Assembly: GCA_010015745.1 (NCBI GenBank)
Contig: ML978189.1
Coordinates: 1-64,000 of the forward strand
Length of the DNA stretch: 64,000 bases
DNA from: Setomelanomma holmii
Taxonomy: Eukaryota; Ascomycota; Dothideomycetes; Pleosporales; Phaeosphaeriaceae
Reading direction: 5' to 3'
Numbering within the stretch: the first letter of the stretch is position 1; each line of letters starts with the position of its first letter. This document shows positions 22,124 to 31,140 of the stretch, in pieces. Both the position numbers and the translations under genes were made by a program. The notes under the pieces are model-generated. The model was given only the letters and a program-made list of their open reading frames with translations, was not told where the DNA came from and did no database searches.

Positions 22124-23230
22124 AAGCATATATCTTTCGTGATAGCTGATATAGACTAGGGAATGAGGCACTTGCTTACTTGTTATAAACGACAGAAACC
22201 CGCTGGTCGTCGTTACTTTCTTTGTCCTCCGTGAACCTAGTACACCCTTCCGTGAATCTGCCTGACATGTTATGTTATTTTATTATGATTCGTATCTCCA
22301 GTGCTCATACCTTGGTGCCAACGATATGATCGAGTGTCTGCACAAGGATATTGATATGGCGAAAGCGATCTGGTCGTGCTGATTTCAACTGGATCGGCGA
22401 CGAATAAGATGCGAATCGGCTAGTTCTACGCACGGACCATACGTAACTCACTGTCGCGCTTCCTGCCACCCTCCCTTCCGATGAACTTTCCGACCCTCAA
22501 CCCGGTACTTTGGCCCTACAACAACCACACCATCGCGACAGCAACCGTACTACATACTGCATGCAAGGAATCATTGGGTATGTACCTATCATCTGATCAC
22601 ATCGTGTTCGCCCCGCACATTCTCCTGCCCTTATCGATAGTCTAATGCAAGCCTTATCGAAGGCCAAGGCATTTCTCGCCCTCCAAGACGGCCAGCGGCT
22701 CCGCTCTTCCAATTTTTCTTCTTGTCTTAGGCATAAACTGATCATGCTTCTAGTGTTCTCTGGGCGCAGACACATTGACGTGCAGCTGTACGAAGGTATG
22801 AAGTAGTCTCACAATGCCAAGCACTCACTGCTTCTTGTCAATGGTTTCAGGTACCGAAGTCGCTCAGTCCCGGTGCTTGCGATAGGCCAGTTGACCTGCT
22901 ACAGCACATGTGTTTTCGCAACACGCCAATGATGCTCTGCCATGCCACTTAGTTGTCCTAGGCGCCCACTAAGGCCTTTTGATGGTGAGGACACCACCTT
23001 CTCGGCATGCAAGAGAAGGGGATGTCGTGTGCAACTTTCGAAGATGGTTCATGAAGTAGGCTGCGCGTGTTGCCGAGGAAGCCGTACTGCTTTTGAGGTC
23101 TCCCGACCGTACTTCATTCGCTTCCTGTGCGGCGTTCACACCCGCTTGGTGAATTCAGCCCGCCTATTCTCTTCTCTTTGCATCATCTTCAGTAAGCGTC
23201 TATCGCTCTTCAAGCATCGGAATACAAAGT
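22124..23230. other. Intergenic, upstream of galactose oxidase
   Basis: About 1.1 kb without a convincing gene. A short open stretch from an ATG near 22480 has no recognised relatives. Most of the region is presumably the promoter and leader of the galactose oxidase gene. Confidence 0.45.
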
Positions 23231-24760
23231 ATGTCTCTCGCTACCACAGCCGCTACAATCGGCATCTGTATTTCGACTTTGTTCACAAAAACATTCGCTC
23301 AAGGAGGATCATGGGGGCCAGTAATACAATTTCCGATCATTCCAGTAGCCGCATACATCATCCCAGAGTATCCAGAGTCGCATCGGATGATGGTCTACTC
23401 AGCTCACTCACCGAATACATTTGGCGGCTCAACCGGTATCACTCAATTCGCAGAGTTCGATTGTCGAACTGGAGCTCTGTCAGGGCGTCAGGTGGCGGAG
23501 ACGCAACACGACATGTTCTGTCCAGGCATGAGCTCCTTAGCCGACGGTCGACTAGTGATCACAGGAGGCAGCAATGCGGAGAAGACAACCATATACGACC
23601 CACGGACAGACACATTCGCTAGCGGATCGAACATGCAGATAGCCCGCGGGTACCAGAGCAGTACGATCCTGAGCAATGGCAAGGTCTTCACGATCGGTGG
23701 ATCCTGGAGCGGTGCTATGGGCGGCAAAATTGGGGAGATATACGACCCCAAGGATAATTATTGGAAGCTGCTGCCTGGCGCAGCTGTCGAGCCAATGTTG
23801 ACGTACGACCACGAGGGCATCTTCCGAGAGGACAACCACGCATGGCTGTACCCTTGGCGTAACGGCTCGGTCTTCCAACCTGGTCCTTCCAAAGCAATGA
23901 ACTGGTACTACACGGATGGCGACGGCGGCGTGAGCCCTGCTGGAGTTCGTGATTTTGACAACGACGCTATGTGTGGAGTCAACGTCATGTACGATTTTGG
24001 CAAGATTTTCTCCGCCGGCGGCTCGCAGTACTATGATCGTGCACCAGGTCTCAACGTTGCACACTTGATCTCCATCGATCAGGTTGGCGCACCAGCGTCA
24101 GTAGAGCAACTGCCGAACATGAAGTACGCGCGTGCCTTCGCGAACGTGGTTGTCCTACCGGACGGCAAGATACTTGTTACTGGTGGTCAAGGGTATGCTC
24201 AAGGCTTTACAGATCGAGAGCCTGTCTTCAATCCCGAGCTGTTTGATCCTGCAACAAGGAGCTTCACCGAGCTAGCGCCAGAGGCTATCCCTCGGAATTA
24301 CCACTCGGTGTCTATTCTGTTGGCCGATGGCACGGTGTTCAGCGGTGGCGGGGGACTTTGCTACGAGGATGGCTCAGGTGTCTCGCAACGCTGCCACGAT
24401 ACTGTCGACCATCCGAATAGCCAGATCTTCACTCCTCCATATCTCACCACGGGTAATCCTCGGCCTGTCATTAGCAATCTCGTATCTTCTACCGTCGTGC
24501 CTGGAGGCGATCTTCGAGTCACCATAGAAGGGACTGCTGAGGGTGTCACATTTTCGCTTATTCGAATTGGAAGTGTAACGCATAGTATTAATTCCGACCA
24601 GAGGAGAGTACCGCTGGTACCTGAATCAGTCAATGGAGCAGAGATGGTTTTGAGGCTGCCCAGTGACTACGGTATCGTGTTGCCGGGTGCTTGGTACTTG
24701 TTCGCGGTCAGCTCGCAAGGTGTCCCGAGCATCGCAAAGACGGTGTGGGTACGACTGTGA
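23231..24760 (+). CDS. Secreted galactose-oxidase-type copper radical oxidase (AA5)
   Basis: Single-exon gene, 509 residues. A signal peptide (about residues 1-23, ending TFA-Q) leads to a kelch-type seven-bladed propeller and a C-terminal immunoglobulin-like domain (GlyOx N-terminal and DUF1929 type). All copper radical oxidase residues are visible. Cys97 in DMFCPG and Tyr141 in RGYQSS form the thioether cofactor. Trp159 in GGSWSG stacks on it. Tyr357-His358 in NYHS and His451 in VTHS are the remaining copper ligands. The Trp in GGSWSG is the galactose-oxidase (AA5_2) signature rather than that of glyoxal oxidases. Such enzymes oxidise primary alcohols of sugars or other alcohols and release hydrogen peroxide outside the cell. 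The CBM32-like domain found in Fusarium galactose oxidase is absent, as in alcohol/aryl-alcohol oxidase members; the substrate is therefore open. The peroxide could feed a peroxidase such as the one encoded at 33-37.7 kb (inference). Confidence 0.92.
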   Translation: MSLATTAATIGICISTLFTKTFAQGGSWGPVIQFPIIPVAAYIIPEYPESHRMMVYSAHSPNTFGGSTGITQFAEFDCRTGALSGRQVAETQHDMFCPGMSSLADGRLVITGGSNAEKTTIYDPRTDTFASGSNMQIARGYQSSTILSNGKVFTIGGSWSGAMGGKIGEIYDPKDNYWKLLPGAAVEPMLTYDHEGIFREDNHAWLYPWRNGSVFQPGPSKAMNWYYTDGDGGVSPAGVRDFDNDAMCGVNVMYDFGKIFSAGGSQYYDRAPGLNVAHLISIDQVGAPASVEQLPNMKYARAFANVVVLPDGKILVTGGQGYAQGFTDREPVFNPELFDPATRSFTELAPEAIPRNYHSVSILLADGTVFSGGGGLCYEDGSGVSQRCHDTVDHPNSQIFTPPYLTTGNPRPVISNLVSSTVVPGGDLRVTIEGTAEGVTFSLIRIGSVTHSINSDQRRVPLVPESVNGAEMVLRLPSDYGIVLPGAWYLFAVSSQGVPSIAKTVWVRL

Positions 24761-24958
24761 GTAGAAGCAAAGACGAGAGTTCAGATCAGCCACGATGTAA
24801 TGAGAGCACGGACGATATCGCGACATTATGAATGCCTCGTGGTAGCAGTTACTCCTGCATTTTTGGTATAGCTGCGACCACTTGGATGTATGTTAGTCAG
24901 ACCAACCTGAGTTCACCTTCGAATAGATTTACATACCTTACCCATCACCCATCATACA

Positions 24959-25203
24959 TCAGCTCTTGCTTTCCTCACTTTCCTTGTTATCATCCTTCTT
25001 TTCCTCTTCCTTGTCACCTGATCCGCTCCCGCTTCCCTTGTATTGACTCCCGTCCTTTCCGGGCTGGAAGACTGTGTTACCTTCAAGAGCGTTAAATCGT
25101 CACAATCTCATTCCGAATCACCTGGCATACATGAAGCGCAGTGCGCCCAAGCTCCGTCTTTCGTCATATCTGCACCAGCTCCGCACTCGGGACATTCGAC
25201 CAT
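24959..25203 (-). CDS. Small zinc-ribbon protein (64 aa)
   Basis: A short two-exon gene. Exons are 25203-25131 and 25080-24959, separated by a 50-bp intron (GTATGC...TTGAAG) with a TTTAAC branch-like site. The spliced protein has 64 residues. It starts MVECPECGAGADMTKD and carries two CxxC pairs, CPEC and CASC (residues 4-7 and 22-25), the second completed across the splice; this is a plausible four-cysteine zinc ribbon. The rest is FQPGKDG, a Gly/Ser stretch and a Lys/Glu/Asp-rich tail ending EESKS. The zinc ribbon plus acidic/basic tail resembles small fungal zinc-binding proteins, but I do not recognise a named family. It is convergent with galactose oxidase (3' ends about 200 bp apart). 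In-frame splicing across a conserved-looking Cys pair is the main evidence. Confidence 0.7.
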
Positions 25204-25669
25204 GATGCAGGGTGGTCTGATCGCTTCAGTGGTGTAGTAGATGTGTAGAGAGATGTTCTAGCGTTTGAGGTGTATGGGTGTGTTGGATTGCCTTAGTCCG
25301 AAGATATCCGTGATGCACTGTGGAGAGGCTTGACGTCATAGACCAATGAGATGCTTTGCAGCTCGACATTGCTGCTGCCGCTACGACAAACACTATCTTT
25401 ACTAAACTTCAACATGGCAAATATGTCACCAAAAAAATCGTTCATATTTGATGAACTGAGCAAGTTTTGCCATGATATGTTGTTGATTGGAAGGCGCGTG
25501 AGAGCCTGTATGAGGCTCCCAGAGGCTGCCAAGGCACTAACTACGCGCGATCACGTGAGAGATATCGGTGGAGCATCTACGCCCTTCAACAATATTCATT
25601 GCTGCGAGTCCTGAGTCAACGCTTATTCCCAAGTTCCTGGATTTTGGTTCATCGCATATGGCGTGACCG
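25204..25669. other. Intergenic, no gene recognised
   Basis: Short ORFs on both strands show no recognisable motif. The region probably contains the promoter of the small zinc-ribbon gene. Confidence 0.45.
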
Positions 25670-26094
25670 ATGGGATGCTTGACCGGTCCTCGATATTTTG
25701 GCGCTTATGGACCGGCCTATTTCTACTCTTCGACGTCTCTGTCCTGTCTGAGATGGTTCTTTTGGTCAATCGATGTGATGCAAGGAACCATCATGCCCTC
25801 GCTGTGGGCGAAACTCGAAGAACAAGTCGGCATCATCGCTACATCGGCACCGAGCCTCAAGAGTCCAGTGGAAAACCTGCTCAAGATTTAATCGAGCACG
25901 AGTTATCGAGACCAAGCTGCGTAGCCGACATGAGTTTGTCTAGGCTGGTCAAAGACCAAGACGAACAGAGCAGCGATGCTGGCTCAACGCCCAAGAGAGA
26001 CATTCGGGTTGACTCAGTCGCCGTTGCGCTTGGCAATTCGAGATCAAACGGCAGCAGCCAAGGGCAGAGGGGCGACACATGGCAGGCCGTTTGA
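25670..26094 (+). pseudogene. Probable 3' remnant of a rhodopsin-domain membrane protein
   Basis: The translation from 25670 contains PSLWAKLEEQVGIIATSAPS near 25790-25860. This resembles the last helix of fungal rhodopsin-domain proteins (W..(V/I)E...GII....P.L). A hydrophobic stretch precedes it, and a polar tail rich in D, S and R follows in a neighbouring frame to 26094. The upstream helices are missing and the frame changes near 25890, so this is a truncated relic at best. The match is short; the alternative is chance similarity. Confidence 0.4.
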
Positions 26095-26994
26095 GCTCGC
26101 GATCATGACCTTTCAGTTCTCATGATATACGGTCGCATTTAGCGAGGCGTTTTAGAAGTTGGTCCGGGACAACAACCTCTTCTACTGTAACATATACTTT
26201 GAATCAACGACCTAATCTACATATACCCCATCATGCGTCCTCGATTCTTAACCACCATTATCTATACAAGAGTCATTGTTTGAGGAGGAACCGACGGTGT
26301 CTACGCTCCGGTTGTATCGCCATCCATAACCACCTGCATTCTGCGCTCAAATAAGTTGGAGCATTGTGCTTGCCTGTCTCGAAGAGTCATCGTATGCGAT
26401 ATTCTTTCTCCAGATTGGAGTCAGACGTTGTCATTGAACATAAGCATATTCGGACTTGTGTCGCACTTCGCCGAAGTCTCGGCCGAACCCCGGCATGTTT
26501 TACATAATAGTTTCTTTACTCCGCATTTTCTGCAATTAACCTCCCAGACTTTTTGCGGAAAGAGCCACTTGCCAAATGCTTATTTCAAGGAATTCAGGCG
26601 CATCGCAATTGCTGTTCACGATGTCGCCTGCTTACATGGTGGTATTTGAGGTCTGCTTGAAGCGCACGATGCAGCGCGACAACACCGCTTGAAAGCAGTT
26701 ATCTCGAATTGTGAGATTACACAAATTTTTTGATCAGCAGGCGCATTGGTATTACACACGTCGGTAGCCCAAGGCACTTGCCTCTTCTCGATGACGTGCG
26801 GTCATCGCGCTTTCCTTCTTCAGTTGGGTGTGTTTACCTGACAAAACTTCCTTCCTCGCGCACGTTTCAAGCTTCCTCTCCAACAGCCTCACCATATCTC
26901 TTGTCACCAACAGCACGTCGACCTTTCTCCTACTTGCGACATCTTTCACGTCGCTTCTTTGCATTTGTGCTTAGCGCTTTCCATCTCGTCTACA
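26095..26994. other. Intergenic, upstream of the HPP gene
   Basis: About 900 bp without a recognised gene. The last 200 bp are rich in C/T tracts, typical of a fungal leader, and precede the HPP-family ATG. Confidence 0.5.
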
Positions 26995-27795
26995 ATGCCA
27001 CCACCGGACCCACTTGTTCCTGCAGAACGCTATATCCAGAACGGTCTTGCACAGCTACCACTATGGCTGAGTCGCTGGTTTGGATATAGGGGGAAGGCTC
27101 TACCTACGTCTCCAACTTGGGTCATCTGCTTCTACGGCTTCATTGGTGCATTCGGTGGTCTCAGCGTTATTATTGCCGTTTTCGCGCATACTGAGTACTT
27201 CACTGTGCGTCTCGTGCCGCCTATTGTGGCTTCATTCGTGAGTAACACTTCTTGCGAAGTTTTGGTTTCCAGCTAATACCAGCAGGGTGCTTCTGCTATT
27301 CTCTGTTACGGAGCTATCGATGTTCCTCTGGCCCAGCCACGCTCTCTCATATTCGGCCACTTCTTCTCCGGTCTGACAGGAGTCATCATCGCAACCATCT
27401 TCCAATTCAATCTCACCGATGATCCATTCCCGCGACTTCAGTGGCTCGCAGCCAGTCTTGCGACAGCCATCGCGCTCGTGGTTATGCACCTGACCAAGAC
27501 GACTCATCCTCCCGCAGGCGCGACGGCACTACTCCCCTGCATCGACCAGCACATCTGGGCGCTGAGGTGGTACTTCCTGCCTGTTCTTCTGCTATCATCA
27601 GCGATTGTACTCGTCACAGCTCTCATGGTCAACAATATCCAACGACAGTATCCCAAGTTCTGGGTTGCGCAAATTCCGCCATCGCCAGCTCCCAAGGACG
27701 ATCCGCACAGGCATCGCAAGCCGCCCATGATGGACGAGTCGTCAGTTAGTAGTCCACACAGCACGCTGAGGGATCTTGAGAGTGGACCACGCTGA
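26995..27795 (+). CDS. HPP family integral membrane protein
   Basis: Two exons, 26995-27237 and 27286-27795, with a 48-bp intron (GTGAGT...AGCAG), encode 250 residues. The HPP family is named for the motif seen here in KTTHPPAGATALLP (near 27500). Several hydrophobic helices are evident: TWVICFYGFIGAFGGLSVII, LIFGHFFSGLTGVIIATIF, LAASLATAIALVVM and LPVLLLSSAIVLVTALMV. The N-terminus is short and cytosolic-like (MPPPDPLVPAERY) and the C-terminus is a polar Pro/Ser/Asp-rich tail. Homologues in plants and cyanobacteria include plastid-envelope nitrite transporters; the role in fungi is not established. The ATG was chosen because it directly precedes the conserved N-terminal block and follows a pyrimidine-rich leader. 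Confidence 0.88.
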
Positions 27796-28018
27796 TCGGC
27801 GCTGCGTGGCCTCGCACGAACTTCGCAACAAAATAATCGACCAACAATGAAGGAGCATTCACAACATACCTATGTTGGCATGCAATACCTATGTAATGAA
27901 TGATCTTGGACGCGAACTATGCTGTGTATTGTATTCAAGCTACATCGAGCCACCTTGAAATCTTAATCTACGGTATCATGCCTCTTCATCTATCCCAACG
28001 TCTCCTTCCTGGACTGCT

Positions 28019-28480
28019 TCAATTCGCATCCTGCTTCTGTCCTTCCACCTCTCTTGCCTTGTCAGGATCGTACTTCTTGAACAAGGCGAGCAAATCCGCT
28101 CTGTACGCTCCAGCACTGTCTCCATACTGCTTGGTGTAAGCGAAGACGGCATTAGCCGCTTGGTTCGTGACTACGTCGTCACGCTCGCTGGCTCCCTTGG
28201 TCATCTCCTTCTTGAGAGCAGCGTCGATACCCGTAAGCACACCAAGCTGCTTCTCTATAGCCTCACGCCGAATCTCGATTCGCTTGATGATCTCGCCATA
28301 TCCAGCTTTTGTAGGGTCGGTGTACGGCTTCGGATTGGGTACCCCCACCTGAGGATAGTGCAACGCTTCCGTGATCTTGCATCGGTACCCAGCAATGCTG
28401 CTGATGCAGACCTCGTCGTACTGAGTTAGTGACTTGATCCACTAGGTAAGTTCTTCGAGAGCTCTTTGTGCTTTTGACAT
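28019..28480 (-). pseudogene. Tandem helical family member A (early in-frame stop)
   Basis: Reading from the ATG at 28480 (MSKAQRALEELT) there is an in-frame TAG at 28444-28442. The same frame then stays open to 28019 (WIKSLTQYDEVC... to EGQKQDAN). Without the stop the protein would be about 153 residues, entirely helical and charged, with no signal peptide or membrane segment. The core helix pair VVTNQAANAVF...AYRADLLALF aligns, with the same spacing, to the products of the next three minus-strand ORFs upstream (28764, 29753 and 30617). The TAG could derive from CAG; alternatively the first exon is elsewhere and the ACCTAG is a splice acceptor, or a later Met (28363) starts a shorter 114-residue protein. 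Function unknown. Confidence 0.5.
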
Positions 28481-28763
28481 CTTGGGTGATCGGAGTGCTG
28501 ATCAAAGATGTGCAGATGGAAAGGTCGTGCGCTGCTGAGACATCGTGCCCGATGAAAGATAAGGTTCGCGTCTTATGCGGAGTAGTCTGAATGACAATCG
28601 TACATGCAAAGCTTGTTGCGACAGCAAGCAGATGATTAGCTTGACCTGAGTTTCACGATCATGGTTTGATGCCATGCACAGTGTACAGCAGACCTTCACG
28701 AACATTCGACCAACATAGCTGATGATTTCATTTCCTGTCTGGCCTTCGATACTGTATTTCGTG

Positions 28764-29303
28764 TCACACGAAGGTAGGTGAAGTATCATTTGTAATGCCT
28801 AGCATCTCCCTGGCGCTCTCGAGTCTCTCACGTACCTCCGTGCGCCCAGACTCATCTACACTATGAAACCTCACCACAGTTTGCCTATATTGCTCCGGGT
28901 TTGCCGTACCAAGCAGCGCCATGAACTTGACCAGATACGTCCATTTGCTCTCATCATTCTGTTCAGCAAGGCTCACCACACGCTTCGTCTGCGCAAAACA
29001 CTTGACCTGATCCACAGGCCTCTTAGCCAACTCTGTGTCACGCTCGCGGATGACGCTTTCCATGGTCGCCTTCTGGTGGTCGAGCTGTCCGATGCGCTGC
29101 TTGATCAATTCGCCGAGTGATTTGTAGGCTTGGATCTCGGCTGACAATTGTGTGTGGAGAACGTCGTCGTCAGGGTGTGTGGCTTTGAAGAATTGCTGAC
29201 GGTCTTCTGCTTCGCTGAGTCCGTAGTTTGTCATTGAGAGCTCCAAGCTGGCGTAGTAATGGCATTTGCTGATGCGTTCGAGGGCTGAGTGCGTGTTGGG
29301 CAC
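28764..29303 (-). CDS. Tandem helical family member B, unknown function
   Basis: Uninterrupted 179-residue ORF starting MPNTHSALERISKC. It is predicted mostly alpha-helical, with heptad-like stretches (AEIQAYKSLGELIKQRIGQL) and many charged residues. It has two Cys, no signal peptide and no membrane segment. The segment from DQVKCFAQTKR to YLVKFMALLGTANPEQY lines up with members A, C and D: 33 residues from the conserved hydrophobic helix start to the ALL motif, against 32 in the others. It lies in the same orientation as its neighbours with gaps of about 280-450 bp, consistent with old tandem duplication. I do not recognise a named family. Confidence 0.6.
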   Translation of the reverse strand: MPNTHSALERISKCHYYASLELSMTNYGLSEAEDRQQFFKATHPDDDVLHTQLSAEIQAYKSLGELIKQRIGQLDHQKATMESVIRERDTELAKRPVDQVKCFAQTKRVVSLAEQNDESKWTYLVKFMALLGTANPEQYRQTVVRFHSVDESGRTEVRERLESAREMLGITNDTSPTFV

Positions 29304-29752
29304 GGCTGTGATGGGACAGTGTCAGTAGAGCCCATCTCGTCGGCGTTGAATGTGTACATTGACAGTCTTGAGTTGCCGTATATGCAAGATTCATTGTGTA
29401 TGGTGAGCAGAGTGTTGTGGTGGTCGCGTCGAACAATAGAAAATCTTTTCCTTTTCTATTTGTCTTGGAGCTAAGTTGCCAGAACGATGGATTTTGAGGG
29501 GAAAGGCGATATGGTGACTATGGAGTGATGTCAGCCTATTCAGGCTAGTCTCATTGGCTAATTTCGTCTATATATCGTGCTCATTGTCCATAACTTGTAA
29601 TACGACCAACACTTCTTCTTCTTCACTTAGCAGCCCTGTACAGGCTTACAAGTGAGAAGTGAAGGTGAGTCCCGGAACATGTTGTGTCGCTCAGTCCACC
29701 CCATTGATGGAAGCCAAAGCTCGTGACATCCATCGCTTCGTTCCTAACCCAA
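29304..29752. other. Intergenic between tandem members B and C
   Basis: 449 bp with only fragmentary ORFs; presumably the promoter of member B and the 3' end of member C. No motif recognised. Confidence 0.4.
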
Positions 29753-30316
29753 CTACAACCCATGCTCACTCCTCTTTCCAGCGTACACATCATAGATAAC
29801 ATTCTCAGCCGGACCTCTCGCACGATGAACCGCCTCAATACCCTGTGCCAACTCAGGCTCCACGGACGCAATCATAGCCATGTATCTCGCTCCAAATTCA
29901 AACGCATTATCAGCCATTTGTACCTGTAGCGCTTCCAAGGTTTTCATGTACCCATCAACCAGGTTCTGATCCGGGGCAGTGCCGTTGAGCTCGTTGGTAA
30001 GGGCGATACGGAGGCCGAGAAAATAGTCTTTCTCCTGCACCAACTGGCCATGGTTCGTTTCTTGGAAGCGCACTATGCCCTCAAGGACATTAACGCGCCG
30101 CGCTACCTTGGCTTGGTCGGGATGAGTGGGAGGGACGTGGATTAGATTTTTTCGGTTTTCGTCGAGTAGATGTTTCATGAGGTCTGCGGTGCACTGGGCT
30201 TTGAGGAAGCCTTCCTCGAAAATCGCGATGGTTTCGTTGATGGTCCGGAGACCGGGATGCATGGTAGATGCGGTTGTCATTGTGCTGTGTTGAATTGATC
30301 GTAGTGAGTAAGGCAA
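29753..30316 (-). CDS. Tandem helical family member C, unknown function
   Basis: Uninterrupted 187-residue ORF. A more likely start is the internal MTTASTMHPGLRTINETI at 30280 (175 residues). It is all-helical and charged, with no signal peptide or membrane segment. The block NLVDGYMKTLEALQ...FGARYMAMIASVEPELAQGI aligns to the A, B and D products with matching spacing. The N-terminal part (ETIAIFEEGFLKAQCTADLM) has no counterpart that I recognise. Function unknown. Same strand and similar size as its neighbours. Confidence 0.6.
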   Translation of the reverse strand: MPYSLRSIQHSTMTTASTMHPGLRTINETIAIFEEGFLKAQCTADLMKHLLDENRKNLIHVPPTHPDQAKVARRVNVLEGIVRFQETNHGQLVQEKDYFLGLRIALTNELNGTAPDQNLVDGYMKTLEALQVQMADNAFEFGARYMAMIASVEPELAQGIEAVHRARGPAENVIYDVYAGKRSEHGL

Positions 30317-30616
30317 TTAGGGGAAGAATAGGTAGAAGAGGTCATGCTTATAAGCATGTTTGCGATGGTGCTCGTGACTTGTCACAAGCATTGATGATTG
30401 TGTCTTGCAGTGTCAGTGTGATATCGAGAATCAAAACATAACAATCATTGGTGTCTAGAATGAGAGTGTGCGTAATGGGGTGTGGGTTCTACCTATGCAT
30501 CAGTGGCCTGTCTGTCGCTACTACGAACATGCTGCAATTCTCTCCCTGCTTGAGACGATATGCTCTTTGGTAGGCGCTCATGTGCGTCCTCGCTTCACCT
30601 TATCGAATCCCAACAC
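30317..30616. other. Intergenic between tandem members C and D
   Basis: 300 bp, no gene recognised; presumed promoter of member C. Confidence 0.4.
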
Positions 30617-31140
30617 TTATATTTCCAGCTTCAGGATGAATTCGTCCTTTTTCCAGGTCCACAATATCTCCAGATCATTCAGAATCTGATTTGCGAGGAC
30701 AGGGTCATCCATCTCCAGCAATGCGTACACTTCGGTGACGAAGTCTAGTTTCCTCTTGATGTAGTCTTCCTCCACGAAGACGATGGTTGAAACACAGGCT
30801 TCGACGAACTTGTCGTTGCGACCGCGATCCACTTTCAAGCACGCGTCGTACCATTCAGACCACAGACGAATGCGTGTAGCTCCTGCGTCCTGGATGTATT
30901 CAACTCGCTCCACGTATAGTGTATTGGCCGTTTGTAGAGCGCTTCCCGTGGACTTGCCGAGCGTTTCCCAAACATTGTCCCGGTCGTCGTAGACAGCTGC
31001 AATTTGACCACCAAGAGTGCCATGTGCCGTTTGTTGGTCTGAGCCCTGTCATTATAGAGGTCCTGGAGTCTTTCTGCGATACGGACGTCCTCAATAGCTT
31101 TGCCAAACCAATCACTGAACTTCGGTGCGCCAGGAGGCAT
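30617..31140 (-). pseudogene. Tandem helical family member D (frameshifted or spliced)
   Basis: Two overlapping minus-strand frames together make one family member. From MPPGAPKFSDWFGKAIEDV at 31140 the frame is open past 30960. Family-like sequence then continues in another frame (VYDDRDNVWETLGKSTGSAL ... ERVEYIQDAGATRI ... FVTEVYALLEMDDPVLANQI) to a stop at 30617. A one-base frameshift near 31000 would explain this. A 59-nt intron (GTGGTC...GGCAAG) would also restore frame but has a poor donor and removes plausible coding sequence. The block FVEACVSTIVF...FVTEVYALL matches members A-C in spacing. Function unknown. Confidence 0.5.

Noticed and set aside
22942..23622. 226-codon plus-strand ORF
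   Set aside because: Overlaps the start of galactose oxidase in another frame; Arg/Ser-rich shadow.
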